Positions 27,840 through 35,983 of a stretch of 64,000 nucleotides of DNA are shown here, one piece after another. Every line of letters begins with the position of its first letter. Within the stretch, counting starts at the first letter, position 1. Below the pieces are notes generated by a model. It was not told the origin of the DNA. It worked only from the letters and a program-made list of their open reading frames with translations, and did not search any database. Source of the DNA: Arabiibacter massiliensis (lineage in GTDB: Bacteria; Actinomycetota; Coriobacteriia; Coriobacteriales; Eggerthellaceae); contig NZ_LT827021.1 in assembly GCF_900169505.1 (NCBI RefSeq), positions 248,001 through 312,000 on the forward strand, in the 5' to 3' direction. Position numbers and translations under genes: made by a program.

Positions 27840-29054
27840 ATGGCACTTCCCACCGAAAAGCCGTCCTTCGGCCCCCTCGACGGCGTCAAGGTCGTCTACG
27901 CGGCGGTCGAGCTGGCCTGCCCGAAGGCCGCCGACCTCATGGCCGACTGGGGCGCCGACGTCACGTGGCTTGAGAACACGGGCGCGGGCGACACCATCCG
28001 CGACACCGCCTACGTGAAGCAGGCCGAGCGCCGCAACCAGCGCTCCGTGGCCCTGAACTACTTCTCCGAAGAGGGCAAGAAGGTGTTCTTCGACCTCGTG
28101 AAGGACGCCGACATCTTCATGGAGGCCTCCAAGGGCGGCACCTGGGCGCGCAAGGGCATCACCGACGAGGTGCTCTGGGAGCTCAACCCGAAGATGGTCA
28201 TCGTGCACGTCTCCGGCTTCGGCCAGGAGGGCGACCCCAAGATGGTCAAGCGCGCCGCCTACGACCTCACGGTGATGGCCTACTCCGGCATCATCATGCA
28301 GAACGGCACGCCCGAGCAGCCCATGCTGCCCGGACCCTACGCCGGCGACTACTTCAACACGCTCATGATCGGCTTCTCCACCATGGCCGCGCTCTACAAG
28401 GCCGAGAAGTCCGGCAAGGGCGAGTCCATCGACCTGGCCATGTACGAGACGCTGCTGGCCATCGGCCAGTACTACCTGGTGGACTACCTGAACGAGGGCA
28501 TCAAGTGGCCCCGTCCGGGCGCACGCAACCAGAACCTCTGCGGCATCGGCGAGTTCAAGTGCAAGGACGGCTTCCTGGGCGTGTGCCTCTACGGCGTCGA
28601 CCAGAACAAGTACTTCCTCGAGACCATCGGCCTCGGGCATCTCTGGGGCACCGAGGACATTCCGGAGGACACGAGCGGGCTGTGGCTGTCCAACCCGCAC
28701 GCCGACGAGATCCAGAAGGCGTTCGAGGACTACTGCCTGGCCAACTCCAAGTACGACATCGAGCAGGACTTCGCCGACCACCGCATCGCGGCCCAGGTGG
28801 TCAACGACATGGAGGACCTCGTGGAGGAGGAGCACCTCAAGCTCCGCAACACGTGGGTGGACTGGGAGACGGCCGACGGCGACACCTTCCACGGCCTGGG
28901 CGTGTTCCCGAAGTTCAAGAACAACCCCGGCCAGATCTGGCGTCCGATGCCCGCGCAGGGCGGCGACACCGTCGACGTGCTCACCAAGCTCGGCTACACG
29001 CCCGAGCAGATCGACGAGCTGGCCGCAGCCGGCGTCGTCAAGGTGAGCGAGTAG
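27840..29054 (+). CDS. CaiB/BaiF-type (class III) CoA-transferase, module 1
   Basis: A 404-residue transferase, essentially the length of E. coli CaiB. The catalytic aspartate that forms the acyl anhydride is D170 in PYAGDYFN. Family stretches include LDGVKVV near the N-terminus, RNQRSVALNYFSEEGKK, VSGFGQEG and GKGESIDLAMYE. It transfers CoA from the reduced product to incoming substrate, sparing ATP. ATG 27840 follows AAGGAGG. Specificity is not predictable; carnitine/butyrobetaine is one possibility. Confidence 0.9.
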   Translation: MALPTEKPSFGPLDGVKVVYAAVELACPKAADLMADWGADVTWLENTGAGDTIRDTAYVKQAERRNQRSVALNYFSEEGKKVFFDLVKDADIFMEASKGGTWARKGITDEVLWELNPKMVIVHVSGFGQEGDPKMVKRAAYDLTVMAYSGIIMQNGTPEQPMLPGPYAGDYFNTLMIGFSTMAALYKAEKSGKGESIDLAMYETLLAIGQYYLVDYLNEGIKWPRPGARNQNLCGIGEFKCKDGFLGVCLYGVDQNKYFLETIGLGHLWGTEDIPEDTSGLWLSNPHADEIQKAFEDYCLANSKYDIEQDFADHRIAAQVVNDMEDLVEEEHLKLRNTWVDWETADGDTFHGLGVFPKFKNNPGQIWRPMPAQGGDTVDVLTKLGYTPEQIDELAAAGVVKVSE

Positions 29055-29065
29055 CACCTCTTCGT

Positions 29066-29191
29066 GCCCGGGGCCTCTGAGCGCCCCGGGCGGGCTTCGA
29101 GGATGCGCGGTCCCGCGGGAGGGGACGGGCCGCGCATCCGCACGATGCCGCCCTCGACGCGGCTGCACCCGGCGAGGACGGCATCGTGCGG
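29066..29191 (+). promoter_or_regulatory. Three consecutive GC hairpins between CoA-transferase and ligase genes
   Basis: Hairpin 1 pairs CCCGGGGC with GCGCCCCGGG. Hairpin 2 pairs GGATGCGCGG (29,101-29,110) with CCGCGCATCC (29,130-29,139). Hairpin 3 pairs CCGCACGATGCCG (29,138-29,150) with CGGCATCGTGCGG (29,179-29,191), 13 perfect bases. No T runs follow. They may damp read-through or protect the upstream message. Confidence 0.6.
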
Positions 29192-29225
29192 ATATCGGGA
29201 TCGGACGACGAGAAGGGTGAGTCGA

Positions 29226-30818
29226 GTGACGGACATCGTGGGAAACGAAACGGTGCGCAGCCTCTGGGACGGCCTCGTGGCGGCCTGCGGCGACCGCACG
29301 TTCCTCAGGTTCCGCAACCGCGCCGACGAGACGCGCGCGTACACGTACCGCGCCTTCGACGAGGAGATCAACCGGGCGGCCAACGTGTTTTTGGCGCTCG
29401 GCGTCGCGCGCGGGGAGCGCGTGGCCGTGCAGCTGTGCACGTGCCCGGAGTTCATGATCGCGCTGTTCGGCCTGGCCAAGATCGGGGCCGTTATGGTGCC
29501 GATGAACGACCAGTACCGCGCCGAGGAGGCCGACTTCGTGCTGGAGAGCACGGACGCCACCTGCGCGGTCATCGAGCCGAAGTTCCTCGGCCTCTACGCC
29601 GGGCTGCGCGATGCGGGCAGGCTTCCCAAGGGGCTCTTCGTGGCGCGCATGAACGAGGAGGACGTGGAGGGCGCGCCCGAGGCACGCGCGGCGCTCGGCA
29701 CCGAGCCGCTGCTGCGCGACTTCACGGCCCTGCGCGCGGAGGCGCCGGTGGAGCTGGCCGAGCGCTGCGAGCTGTCCGCCGACGACCCGGCCGAGATCAT
29801 CTTCACCTCCGGCACCACCTCCCGCCCCAAGGGCGTGGTGCTTACGCATGCGAACATCCTGTTCAGCGGCCTGTACGCCGATTGGGAGGTGTCGCTTACC
29901 AAGGAGGACCGCCTGCTCACCACCATGCCGGCCTGCCATTCCAACTTCCAGCTGGCGGCGCTCATGCCCGTGCTCACGGCCGGCGCCGAGCTCATCGTGG
30001 TGGAGAAGTACAGCGCGCGGCGCTTCTGGTCGCAGATCCGCGAGTTCCGCGCCACGGTCACCCAGTGCGTCGCCATGATGCTGCGCACGCTCATGCTGCA
30101 GCCCGAATCGCCGGACGACCGCGACCACGAGCTGCGCGAGATCCTCTACTTCCTGCCGGTGACGAAGGAGGAGAAGGAGGCGTTCGAGCGCCGCTTCGGC
30201 GCGCGCATCATGAACACCTACGGCTCCACCGAGACCATCGGCTGGGTGCTCACCGACCCGCCCAGCGGCCCGCGCAACTGGCCGAGCGTGGGGCGCGTGG
30301 GGCTGGGGTACCAGGCGCGCATCATGGGCGACGACGGCGTGGAGGCGCCTGTCGGCGAGGTGGGGGAGATCCAGGTCAAGGGCGTGCCCGGCCGCACGGT
30401 CATGAAGGAGTACTTCCGCAACCCCGAGGCCACGGCGTCCGCGTTCACCGAAGACGGCTGGCTGCGCACCGGCGACAAGGGCTACGTGGATGCGAGCGGC
30501 TGGTTCTTCTTCGTGGACCGCAAGGCCAACATGATCAAGCGCGCGGGCGAGAACATCTCGGCCGGCGAGGTGGAAAACGTGCTCGAGTGCCACCCCGCCA
30601 TCGCCGAGTCGGCGGTGATCGGCGTGCCCGACCCCATCCGCGACCAGGCCGTGAAGGCGTTCGTGCGGCTCGAGGCCGGCGCGCGCCTCACCGAGGAGGA
30701 GGTGCGGGCGCACTGCGAGGAGCACCTGGCCCCGTTCAAGGTGCCCTCCATCGTGGAGTTCGTGGAGGATTTCCCCAGGACGTGCTCCATGAAGATAGAG
30801 AAGAAGCTGCTGCATTAA
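29226..30818 (+). CDS. AMP-forming acyl-CoA ligase (CaiC-like), module 1
   Basis: A 530-residue adenylate-forming enzyme. The P-loop is FTSGTTSRPKG, the adenylate motif YGSTETIGW, the hinge region GWLRTGDKGY...FVDRKANMIKRAGENI, and the C-terminal lysine lies in TCSMKIEKK just before the stop, so the C-terminal tail is short. GTG 29226 is chosen since AGAAGGG precedes it at 8 bases and no family similarity extends upstream of VTDIVGN. It would prime the pathway by activating the carboxylate with ATP and CoA. It resembles CaiC in context and size, but the substrate is unknown. Confidence 0.88.
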   Translation: MTDIVGNETVRSLWDGLVAACGDRTFLRFRNRADETRAYTYRAFDEEINRAANVFLALGVARGERVAVQLCTCPEFMIALFGLAKIGAVMVPMNDQYRAEEADFVLESTDATCAVIEPKFLGLYAGLRDAGRLPKGLFVARMNEEDVEGAPEARAALGTEPLLRDFTALRAEAPVELAERCELSADDPAEIIFTSGTTSRPKGVVLTHANILFSGLYADWEVSLTKEDRLLTTMPACHSNFQLAALMPVLTAGAELIVVEKYSARRFWSQIREFRATVTQCVAMMLRTLMLQPESPDDRDHELREILYFLPVTKEEKEAFERRFGARIMNTYGSTETIGWVLTDPPSGPRNWPSVGRVGLGYQARIMGDDGVEAPVGEVGEIQVKGVPGRTVMKEYFRNPEATASAFTEDGWLRTGDKGYVDASGWFFFVDRKANMIKRAGENISAGEVENVLECHPAIAESAVIGVPDPIRDQAVKAFVRLEAGARLTEEEVRAHCEEHLAPFKVPSIVEFVEDFPRTCSMKIEKKLLH

Positions 30819-30842
30819 CCGACGGAAAAAGGAGAGGGAGCC

Positions 30843-31715
30843 ATGGCTATCAGCACTGAGATCGTGGGCAAGGAGTTCGGCCCGTTCGTCCGCGAGTACA
30901 CGTTCAAGGACCTGGAGATCTGCGCGCTCGGGTGCAACGCGGGCTTCGACGGGCAGACCGACCTCATCTACGTGAACGAGCACGACGCGGGCAACCCCGA
31001 CCTCAAGGTGCTGCCCATCTTCGGCGTGCCGCTCACGGTGCACGAGGAGATGACGCGCACGCTCGACTACGGCTACAACTACGAGGGCTCGCTGCACTAC
31101 GGCTTCGAGATCCGCCTGCACGCGCCCTTCAAGATGAACGACCGCGTGGAGACGTTCGTCACCCAGGACGCGCTCTACGACCGCGGCGAGGGCCGCGGGT
31201 GCCTGTCCAAGCAGACGGGGCGCTCGTACTCCTCCGACGGCACGCTTCTGTGCGAGACCGAGACGTGGGACGTGTGCATCTACGACGGCGGCTGGGGCGG
31301 CCCGAAGGCCCCCAAGGACATCGTCGAGATGCCCGACCGCGCGCCGGACGCCGTGGTCACCGAGACGATGCCGCTCAACATGCCGCTCATCTACCGCCTC
31401 ATGGGCGACTGGCACCAGCAGCACATCGACTTCGCCTACACCGAGCAGACCGGCCTTGCGCGCCCCATCGCGCACGGCGTGAGCCTGGGCGGCTTCACGA
31501 TGCGCCACATCATCAGCTCGTTCTTCCCGGGCGAGCCCGAGCGCATGACGCGCTTCAAGACGCGCATCACCAGCCCTGTGCTGCCGGGCACCGCGCTTCA
31601 GACCCGCATGTGGAAGGTGGGCGACAACGAGATCCGCTTCCAGCTGGTGGATGCCGACGCCGACGAGACCGGCGCCAAGCCGCACCTGAACTTCGGCATC
31701 TGCGAGTGGAAGTAG
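30843..31715 (+). CDS. MaoC-type (hydratase 2) enoyl-CoA hydratase/dehydratase
   Basis: A 290-residue double hot-dog protein of the MFE-2 hydratase 2 type, interconverting (3R)-hydroxyacyl-CoA and trans-2-enoyl-CoA. The N-terminal half has the degenerate hot-dog with VLPIFGVPL; the C-terminal half carries the active-site segment GDWHQQHIDF...TGLARPIAHGVSLGGF, equivalent to the Asp/His pair of the family. ATG 30843 follows GGAGAGGGAGCC, 24 bases after the ligase stop. E. coli cai operons use only the crotonase CaiD, so a MaoC enzyme hints at a substrate with R-configured hydroxyl chemistry. Confidence 0.85.
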   Translation: MAISTEIVGKEFGPFVREYTFKDLEICALGCNAGFDGQTDLIYVNEHDAGNPDLKVLPIFGVPLTVHEEMTRTLDYGYNYEGSLHYGFEIRLHAPFKMNDRVETFVTQDALYDRGEGRGCLSKQTGRSYSSDGTLLCETETWDVCIYDGGWGGPKAPKDIVEMPDRAPDAVVTETMPLNMPLIYRLMGDWHQQHIDFAYTEQTGLARPIAHGVSLGGFTMRHIISSFFPGEPERMTRFKTRITSPVLPGTALQTRMWKVGDNEIRFQLVDADADETGAKPHLNFGICEWK

Positions 31716-31725
31716 CACGCAGTTT

Positions 31726-31783
31726 GTCATCCTGAGCGCAGCGAACGCAGCGAGCGGAGTCGAAGGATCCCGCGCGGCGCCAG
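31726..31783. repeat. Dispersed GTCATCCTGAGCG repeat
   Basis: Single copy running from GTCATCCTGAGCGCAGCG to GGATCCCGCGCGGCG, between the MaoC and MFS genes; the MFS ribosome-binding site lies just beyond it. Confidence 0.85.
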
Positions 31784-31816
31784 CCCAGATCAGCCAGCAT
31801 ACAAGGAGATGAGAGC

Positions 31817-33259
31817 ATGAGCAACGTGAAGCATATGACGCAGGTGACCAGCCCTCCCGTGGCCGAGGCCGCCAGCAACGCCAAGCAGATCGGCGGCGAG
31901 GTGGTCGACAAGGTGAAGAAGTCGGCCAAAAGGACCATGGACGACGTGGCCATGACCCCGTTCCTCCGCAAGATCACGTTCTTCTCGAGCGGCGGGTCGT
32001 TTCTGGACGGCTACGTCCTCTCGCTCATCGGCGTGGCGCTCACCCAGATCACGCCGCTGTTCAACCTGAACGAGGCGTGGAGCGCGGCCATCGGGGCCTC
32101 GGTCCTGCTGGGCATCTTCGTGGGCACGATCGCGGGCGGCTACCTCACCGACCGCATCGGGCGCAAGAAGATGTTCATCATCGACATCATCGCCATCGGG
32201 ACCTTCTCCATCCTGAGCGTGTTCTGCGCCGATCCGCTCCAGCTGGTGCTGGCGCGCTTCTTCATCGGCGTGTTCGTGGGCGCGGACTACCCCATAGCCA
32301 CCTCGCTCATCGCCGAGTTCACGCCCAAGCAGCACCGCTCCATCTCCATGGGCATGGTGTCGGCGGCGTGGTACCTGGGCGCCACCGTGGCCGCGTTCGT
32401 GGGCTACGCGCTCTACAGCGTGCCCAACGGCTGGCAGTGGATGCTCGGCTCGGCCGTCATCCCCTGCGTCATCCTGCTCATCGGGCGGCACGACATACCC
32501 GAGTCGCCCATGTGGCTCGCCCAGAAGGGCCGCACCGAGGAAGCCGACGCGGTCATGCGCCGCGTGTTCGGCGAGGGCGTGGAGCTCGAGCTCGAGGAGC
32601 CGGGCGAGAAGACGAAGCTGTCCAAGGTGTTCGCCGGCGGCTACTTCAAGCGCATCATCTTCCTGGGGATATTGACGCTGTGCCAGGTGGTGCCGATGTA
32701 CGCCATCTACACGTTCGGCCCCGACATCATGACGGCGTTCGGCCTGGGCCAGGGCCACGAGGCCATCCTGGGCGAGAGCGTGGTGAGCCTGTTCTTCCTC
32801 ATCGGCTCCATCCCGGCCATGTTCTGGCTGAACTCCATGGGCCGCCGGCCGCTGCTCATCCGCTCGCTCGCGCTCATGGCGGTGGGCCTGGTCATCCTCG
32901 GCGTGTTCCCGGATGCGCCCATCTTCGTGATCATCATCGGGTTCGGCCTGTACGCGTTCTTCAGCGGCGGCCCGGGCATCCTGCAGTGGCTCTATCCCAA
33001 CGAGCTGTTCCCCACCGAGGTGCGCGCGAGCGCCGTGGGCATCGCCATCTCCATCTCGCGCATCGGCACCATCATCTCGACGTACGGCACGCCCATCTTC
33101 CTGGCCACGTTCGGCATCGGCCCCACCATGCTCGTGGCGGCGGGCCTCGTGATCCTCGGCCTCGTGCTGTCGGTGATCATGGCGCCCGAGACGAAGGGCA
33201 AGTCGCTTCTGGAGACGAGCTCGCTCGACCTCGAGGACGCGAGCCCGCGAGGCGCGTAA
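31817..33259 (+). CDS. MFS transporter, sugar/metabolite:H+ symporter type
   Basis: A 480-residue protein with 12 membrane segments and the motifs of the sugar-porter/metabolite symporter branch: GGYLTDRIGRKK after segment 2, the PESPMWLA loop after segment 6, and PTEVRASAVG late in the second half. An amphipathic N-terminal tail of about 50 residues precedes segment 1. ATG 31817 follows AAGGAGATGAGAGC. Being the second transporter of the module, it may handle product export or an alternative substrate. Confidence 0.87.
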   Translation: MSNVKHMTQVTSPPVAEAASNAKQIGGEVVDKVKKSAKRTMDDVAMTPFLRKITFFSSGGSFLDGYVLSLIGVALTQITPLFNLNEAWSAAIGASVLLGIFVGTIAGGYLTDRIGRKKMFIIDIIAIGTFSILSVFCADPLQLVLARFFIGVFVGADYPIATSLIAEFTPKQHRSISMGMVSAAWYLGATVAAFVGYALYSVPNGWQWMLGSAVIPCVILLIGRHDIPESPMWLAQKGRTEEADAVMRRVFGEGVELELEEPGEKTKLSKVFAGGYFKRIIFLGILTLCQVVPMYAIYTFGPDIMTAFGLGQGHEAILGESVVSLFFLIGSIPAMFWLNSMGRRPLLIRSLALMAVGLVILGVFPDAPIFVIIIGFGLYAFFSGGPGILQWLYPNELFPTEVRASAVGIAISISRIGTIISTYGTPIFLATFGIGPTMLVAAGLVILGLVLSVIMAPETKGKSLLETSSLDLEDASPRGA

Positions 33260-33305
33260 GGGAATGAGGGAGGTGGCGCGGGAGCGCTCGGCCGCCCCGT
33301 GCCAC

Positions 33306-33370
33306 CGAAAACCCTCGTTCTGACTCCCCCCTTGGCGCACAATCGGCCGCTTGGCCGAGGATGGTTTTCG
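33306..33370. repeat. Short inverted repeat downstream of the MFS gene
   Basis: CGAAAACC (33,306-33,313) and GGTTTTCG (33,363-33,370) bracket a GC-rich stretch. This and the next two elements fill the 600-base space up to the methyltransferase gene; no gene is supported there. Confidence 0.35.
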
Positions 33371-33426
33371 TATCGGGCGGCCCCGGATCCGCGCGGCCCG
33401 CTCCCCAAAGCCGGCTGCCGCCCTTC

Positions 33427-33630
33427 TTCGGGTTTCCGACTCCTCGGGTGCAGCGTTTCGGCCGCTCTGAAGGGTTTTCGGCGGCCTCCGGGTTCCCTCG
33501 CGCGCTGGACGGAGCAGCCCCGGCGCGTTTCCCCTGGTCGTGCGAAGCGGGCTCCCGCCAGGCCGCACGGGCGGGCTTCAGAGCGGGAAAAACCGTGCAT
33601 CGGAGGAGTCCAAAACCGGAACGACCCCCT
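33427..33630. repeat. Hairpin element with CCGCTCTGAAG ends
   Basis: Imperfect arms of about 45 bases: left 33,427-33,472 ending CCGCTCTGAAG, right from about 33,580 starting CTTCAGAGCGG and including ACTCCTCC in inverse. The ends match the element at 13,481-13,629. Confidence 0.55.
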
Positions 33631-33693
33631 CCCTTTGGCGCGCGACCCGCCCGCCCGAGCGGCCGCTGCACGCGAATCGTACGTTTCCGACAT

Positions 33694-33826
33694 AAAAACC
33701 CGCGACGTGAAACCGCCGGCGGCGTGCAAGGGCCGCCCGGCGTCCCTCGGCACGGCGGCCGGCCCGCGTTCGCCCAGGTCGCGGAAGGCGGGTTCCCGCG
33801 CGGCCCGCCGGAATCGTTTCACGTCG
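33694..33826. repeat. Intergenic element with CGACGTGAAA inverted arms
   Basis: AAAAACCCGCGACGTGAAAC at about 33,694 and GTTTCACGTCGGGG near 33,815 bracket a GC-rich interior with CCCAGGTCGCG. It resembles the element at 22,001-22,143, including the preceding GCACGCGAATCG. Confidence 0.55.
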
Positions 33827-33846
33827 GGGATGCGCTGCGCCTCCCA

Positions 33847-33855
33847 TGCTACAAT
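33847..33855 (+). promoter_or_regulatory. Extended -10 promoter of the methyltransferase gene
   Basis: TGC followed by TACAAT (33,850-33,855), 22 bases before the start codon. No -35 is evident. It lies directly after a repeat element, so the gene is probably transcribed separately from the module upstream. Confidence 0.55.
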
Positions 33856-33876
33856 CGCGTGCGAGGAGGTGCGGCC

Positions 33877-34548
33877 ATGGAGGATCGCGAGAAGGCGCTC
33901 GCGTATTATGCGGCGCTGCCGCGGGAGGGGTACAGCGGGCGGTGCGAGATGCTGCTGCCGGATGATCTGGCAGGCAGACGCGTGCTCGACCTGGGGTGCC
34001 GCGGCGGCAAGGGCGCGTGCAAGCTGGCAGAGCGCGTGGGGGAGGGCGGCTTCGTGCTGGGCGTGGACCCGTCGCCTGCGTTCGTCGAGCGCGCCCGGGC
34101 CCTCGCGGCGCGTAAACGCACGGCGGGGGAGGCGTGGGCGGGCCGCCTCGCGTTCGCGTGCGCCCTGTTCGAGGACCTCGCGCCCGCCGGCGTCGAGGAG
34201 GCCTCGTTCGACCTCGTGTTCGCGAACAGCGTGCTCAACCTGGCGTGGGACCTGCAGGCGGCCCTTGAGTCGGCAGTCCGGGCGCTCAAGCCGGGCGGGT
34301 TCCTCCACCTCGCGGGCGTATTCGCCGACGAGGCGCTCCCGGCCGACGAGGCCCGCGCGCTCGCCGCTCAGGGCAACGTGTTCGGCGCGGCCCGCACGCT
34401 CGAGGAGTTCGAGCGGATGGCGCGTCAGGCGGGGTTCGCCTCTTGCGAGCTTATCGAGCGCCGACCGGCGACGCCCGACGGCTCGGACGCCCTGCCGCAG
34501 CACGAAGGCCGCGCCTTCACCGCCGCCGTCGTGCGTGCGACGCGTTAG
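33877..34548 (+). CDS. Class I SAM-dependent methyltransferase
   Basis: A 223-residue protein with the seven-strand methyltransferase fold: motif I VLDLGCRGGKGACKLA, the acidic residue after strand 2 in VLGVDPS, motif FDLVFANSVLNLAWD and post-motif LKPGGFLHLAGVF. It resembles UbiE/arsenite-methyltransferase-type small-molecule enzymes; the LGCRGGKG loop departs slightly from the usual GxGxG. ATG 33877 follows GAGGAGG. It has its own promoter. A link to the acyl-CoA module is only positional; the substrate is unknown. Confidence 0.8.
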   Translation: MEDREKALAYYAALPREGYSGRCEMLLPDDLAGRRVLDLGCRGGKGACKLAERVGEGGFVLGVDPSPAFVERARALAARKRTAGEAWAGRLAFACALFEDLAPAGVEEASFDLVFANSVLNLAWDLQAALESAVRALKPGGFLHLAGVFADEALPADEARALAAQGNVFGAARTLEEFERMARQAGFASCELIERRPATPDGSDALPQHEGRAFTAAVVRATR

Positions 34549-34550
34549 GC

Positions 34551-34585
34551 GCGAAAAAACCCCGGGCTGGCGAGGGCCCGGGGTT
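34551..34585 (-). terminator. Terminator of the crotonase gene (possibly bidirectional)
   Basis: AACCCCGGGC and GCCCGGGGTT form a 10-base stem. Read on the minus strand it is followed by TTTTTTCGC, a classic intrinsic terminator for the gene at 34,647. On the plus strand it may also stop the methyltransferase message. Confidence 0.8.
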
Positions 34586-34646
34586 GCGCGCGTCTCGCGG
34601 GGTGCGGCCTGCGAGACGCCGTTCGTCCGCCGAAGCGGGGGAGATG

Positions 34647-35432
34647 CTACTTGCCGATCCAGTTCGGCTCGCGCTTCTCGACGAAGGCCGCGGGGCCCTC
34701 GATGCCGTCGGCGGTCTTCTCGAGGAAGCGGTAGGCCGCGTCGGAGTAGCGCATCGCGTCCTCCTCGGACATCTGGTCGGCGGCGTGCACGATGTACTTC
34801 GTCCACTTCAGGGCCAGAGGCGCGTTCTTCAGGCAGGCCTCGGCCAGCTCGATGGCCTTGTCCATGACCTCCTCGGGCGGCACGACGTAGTTGATCAGGC
34901 CGAGCGCCTTGGCCTCGGGAGCCAGGATCTTCTTGCCGGTGAGCAAAAGCTCCATGCAGTCCTTGCGGTTGATGTCGCGGGCGAGGCGCACGAGGCCGCC
35001 GGTGGAGGCGATGATGCCCAGACCCACCTCGGTGCAGCCGAACTTGGCGCGCTCGGAGGCCACCACCATGTCGCAGGACAGGGCGATCTCCATGCCGCCG
35101 CCGGCCGCGGAGCCGTTGCAGGCCGCGATGACGGGCTTGGAGCACAGGCGCGCCGTGAGGCCGCCGAAGCCGTGCTCGGTCACGGTCTGGCACTCGCCGC
35201 CCTCGGAGAGCTCGGAGAGGTCCTCGCCGGCGCAGAACACCTTGCCGGTGCCGGTGACGATGATCGCGCGCACCGCCGGGTCGAGCTCGGCGTTGTTCAT
35301 GATGTTCTCCATGGCCTTCGACGTCACGCCGTTCAGCGCGTTCGCCACCTCGGGGCGGTTGATGCGGATGATCAGCAGGCCGTCCTCGCGAAGCTCGGAA
35401 ACGACGGTGTCGGTGCCGTAGTAATCTGCCAT
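34647..35432 (-). CDS. Enoyl-CoA hydratase/crotonase (CaiD-like), module 1
   Basis: A 261-residue crotonase, the same length as E. coli CaiD (carnitinyl-CoA dehydratase). The oxyanion-hole segment GSAAGGGMEIAL and both glutamates of the classical hydratase site are present, one in FGCTEVGLG and one in CMELLLTG. The start at 35,432 has an AAGGAGG at ideal spacing. It lies on the opposite strand to the rest of the module, back-to-back with fixA over a 550-base region, echoing the split arrangement of cai and fix genes in enterobacteria. It would hydrate the enoyl-CoA or dehydrate a 3-hydroxyacyl-CoA before reduction. Confidence 0.88.
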   Translation of the reverse strand: MADYYGTDTVVSELREDGLLIIRINRPEVANALNGVTSKAMENIMNNAELDPAVRAIIVTGTGKVFCAGEDLSELSEGGECQTVTEHGFGGLTARLCSKPVIAACNGSAAGGGMEIALSCDMVVASERAKFGCTEVGLGIIASTGGLVRLARDINRKDCMELLLTGKKILAPEAKALGLINYVVPPEEVMDKAIELAEACLKNAPLALKWTKYIVHAADQMSEEDAMRYSDAAYRFLEKTADGIEGPAAFVEKREPNWIGK

Positions 35433-35520
35433 TGCTCCTCCTTGAATGATTGCGACTCTCTGCGATGCCGGGCGATGCCCTCGGCATGCCAACCATGATG
35501 CCCCGCACGGCCGCCGCGCG

Positions 35521-35868
35521 CATCGCAAGCCGCGCAGTATCTCGATGATACCGAAAAAGGGGGCATCGCAAGAAAAGCAGTAGGCGGCGCGGCAGGCCTG
35601 TGCGAACGGCGTCTCTCGGCCTGCCGGAGGCGCTTGGAAAAGCGTGCCCGCCGCCCCCGCTCGGCCCTTCCGCGTCGCCTCGGAGAAGGCCCCGTGCCGG
35701 CGATCGCGGCCGTTGCGGGCCCCGCCGCGCGAGCGCGCCCGCGACGTGCCGGACGCGCCTTCCCGAGCATCCCCATCGCTTCCGAAGCACTTGCGAGGGC
35801 ATCGCAAAATCCCTGCTCGCGCATAGTTAAAAGCTAAGTAATGATGTTTTCACGGCAGTTTTGCGATG
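35521..35868. promoter_or_regulatory. Four CATCGCAA sites in the crotonase-fixA intergenic region
   Basis: CATCGCAA occurs at 35,521, 35,564 and 35,800, and inverted (TTGCGATG) at 35,861. The last two form CATCGCAAAA/TTTTGCGATG arms 49 bases apart around an AT-rich stretch (GTTAAAAGCTAAGTAATGATG) that could hold the fixA promoter. A separate hairpin, CGGCAGGCC/GGCCTGCCG, lies at 35,590-35,626. The spaced, repeated sites suggest operators of a regulator acting on both divergent genes. Confidence 0.5.
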
Positions 35869-35983
35869 ACGGCGCGGCAACGGCGAGGCATAGTGCACCC
35901 AACGCGTCGGGGCCGCATGCAGCGTTCCCGGCACCTCTGACAGTAGAAGCCCGAATGAGGAAGACGAGAAGGGAAAGGTTAGC

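Noticed and set aside
27816..31730. 3.9-kb minus-strand open frame opposite CoA-transferase, ligase and MaoC genes
   Set aside because: Same composition artefact; the plus-strand genes carry intact catalytic motifs.
22013..33826. Further parS sites in the GACGTGAAA/TTTCACGTC arms
   Set aside because: These share only a half-site with parS and lack the GTTTC...GAAAC dyad at the correct spacing.
33877..34548. Assigning the methyltransferase as an arsenite methyltransferase
   Set aside because: The conserved cysteines of ArsM are not evident; only the generic class I fold is supported.
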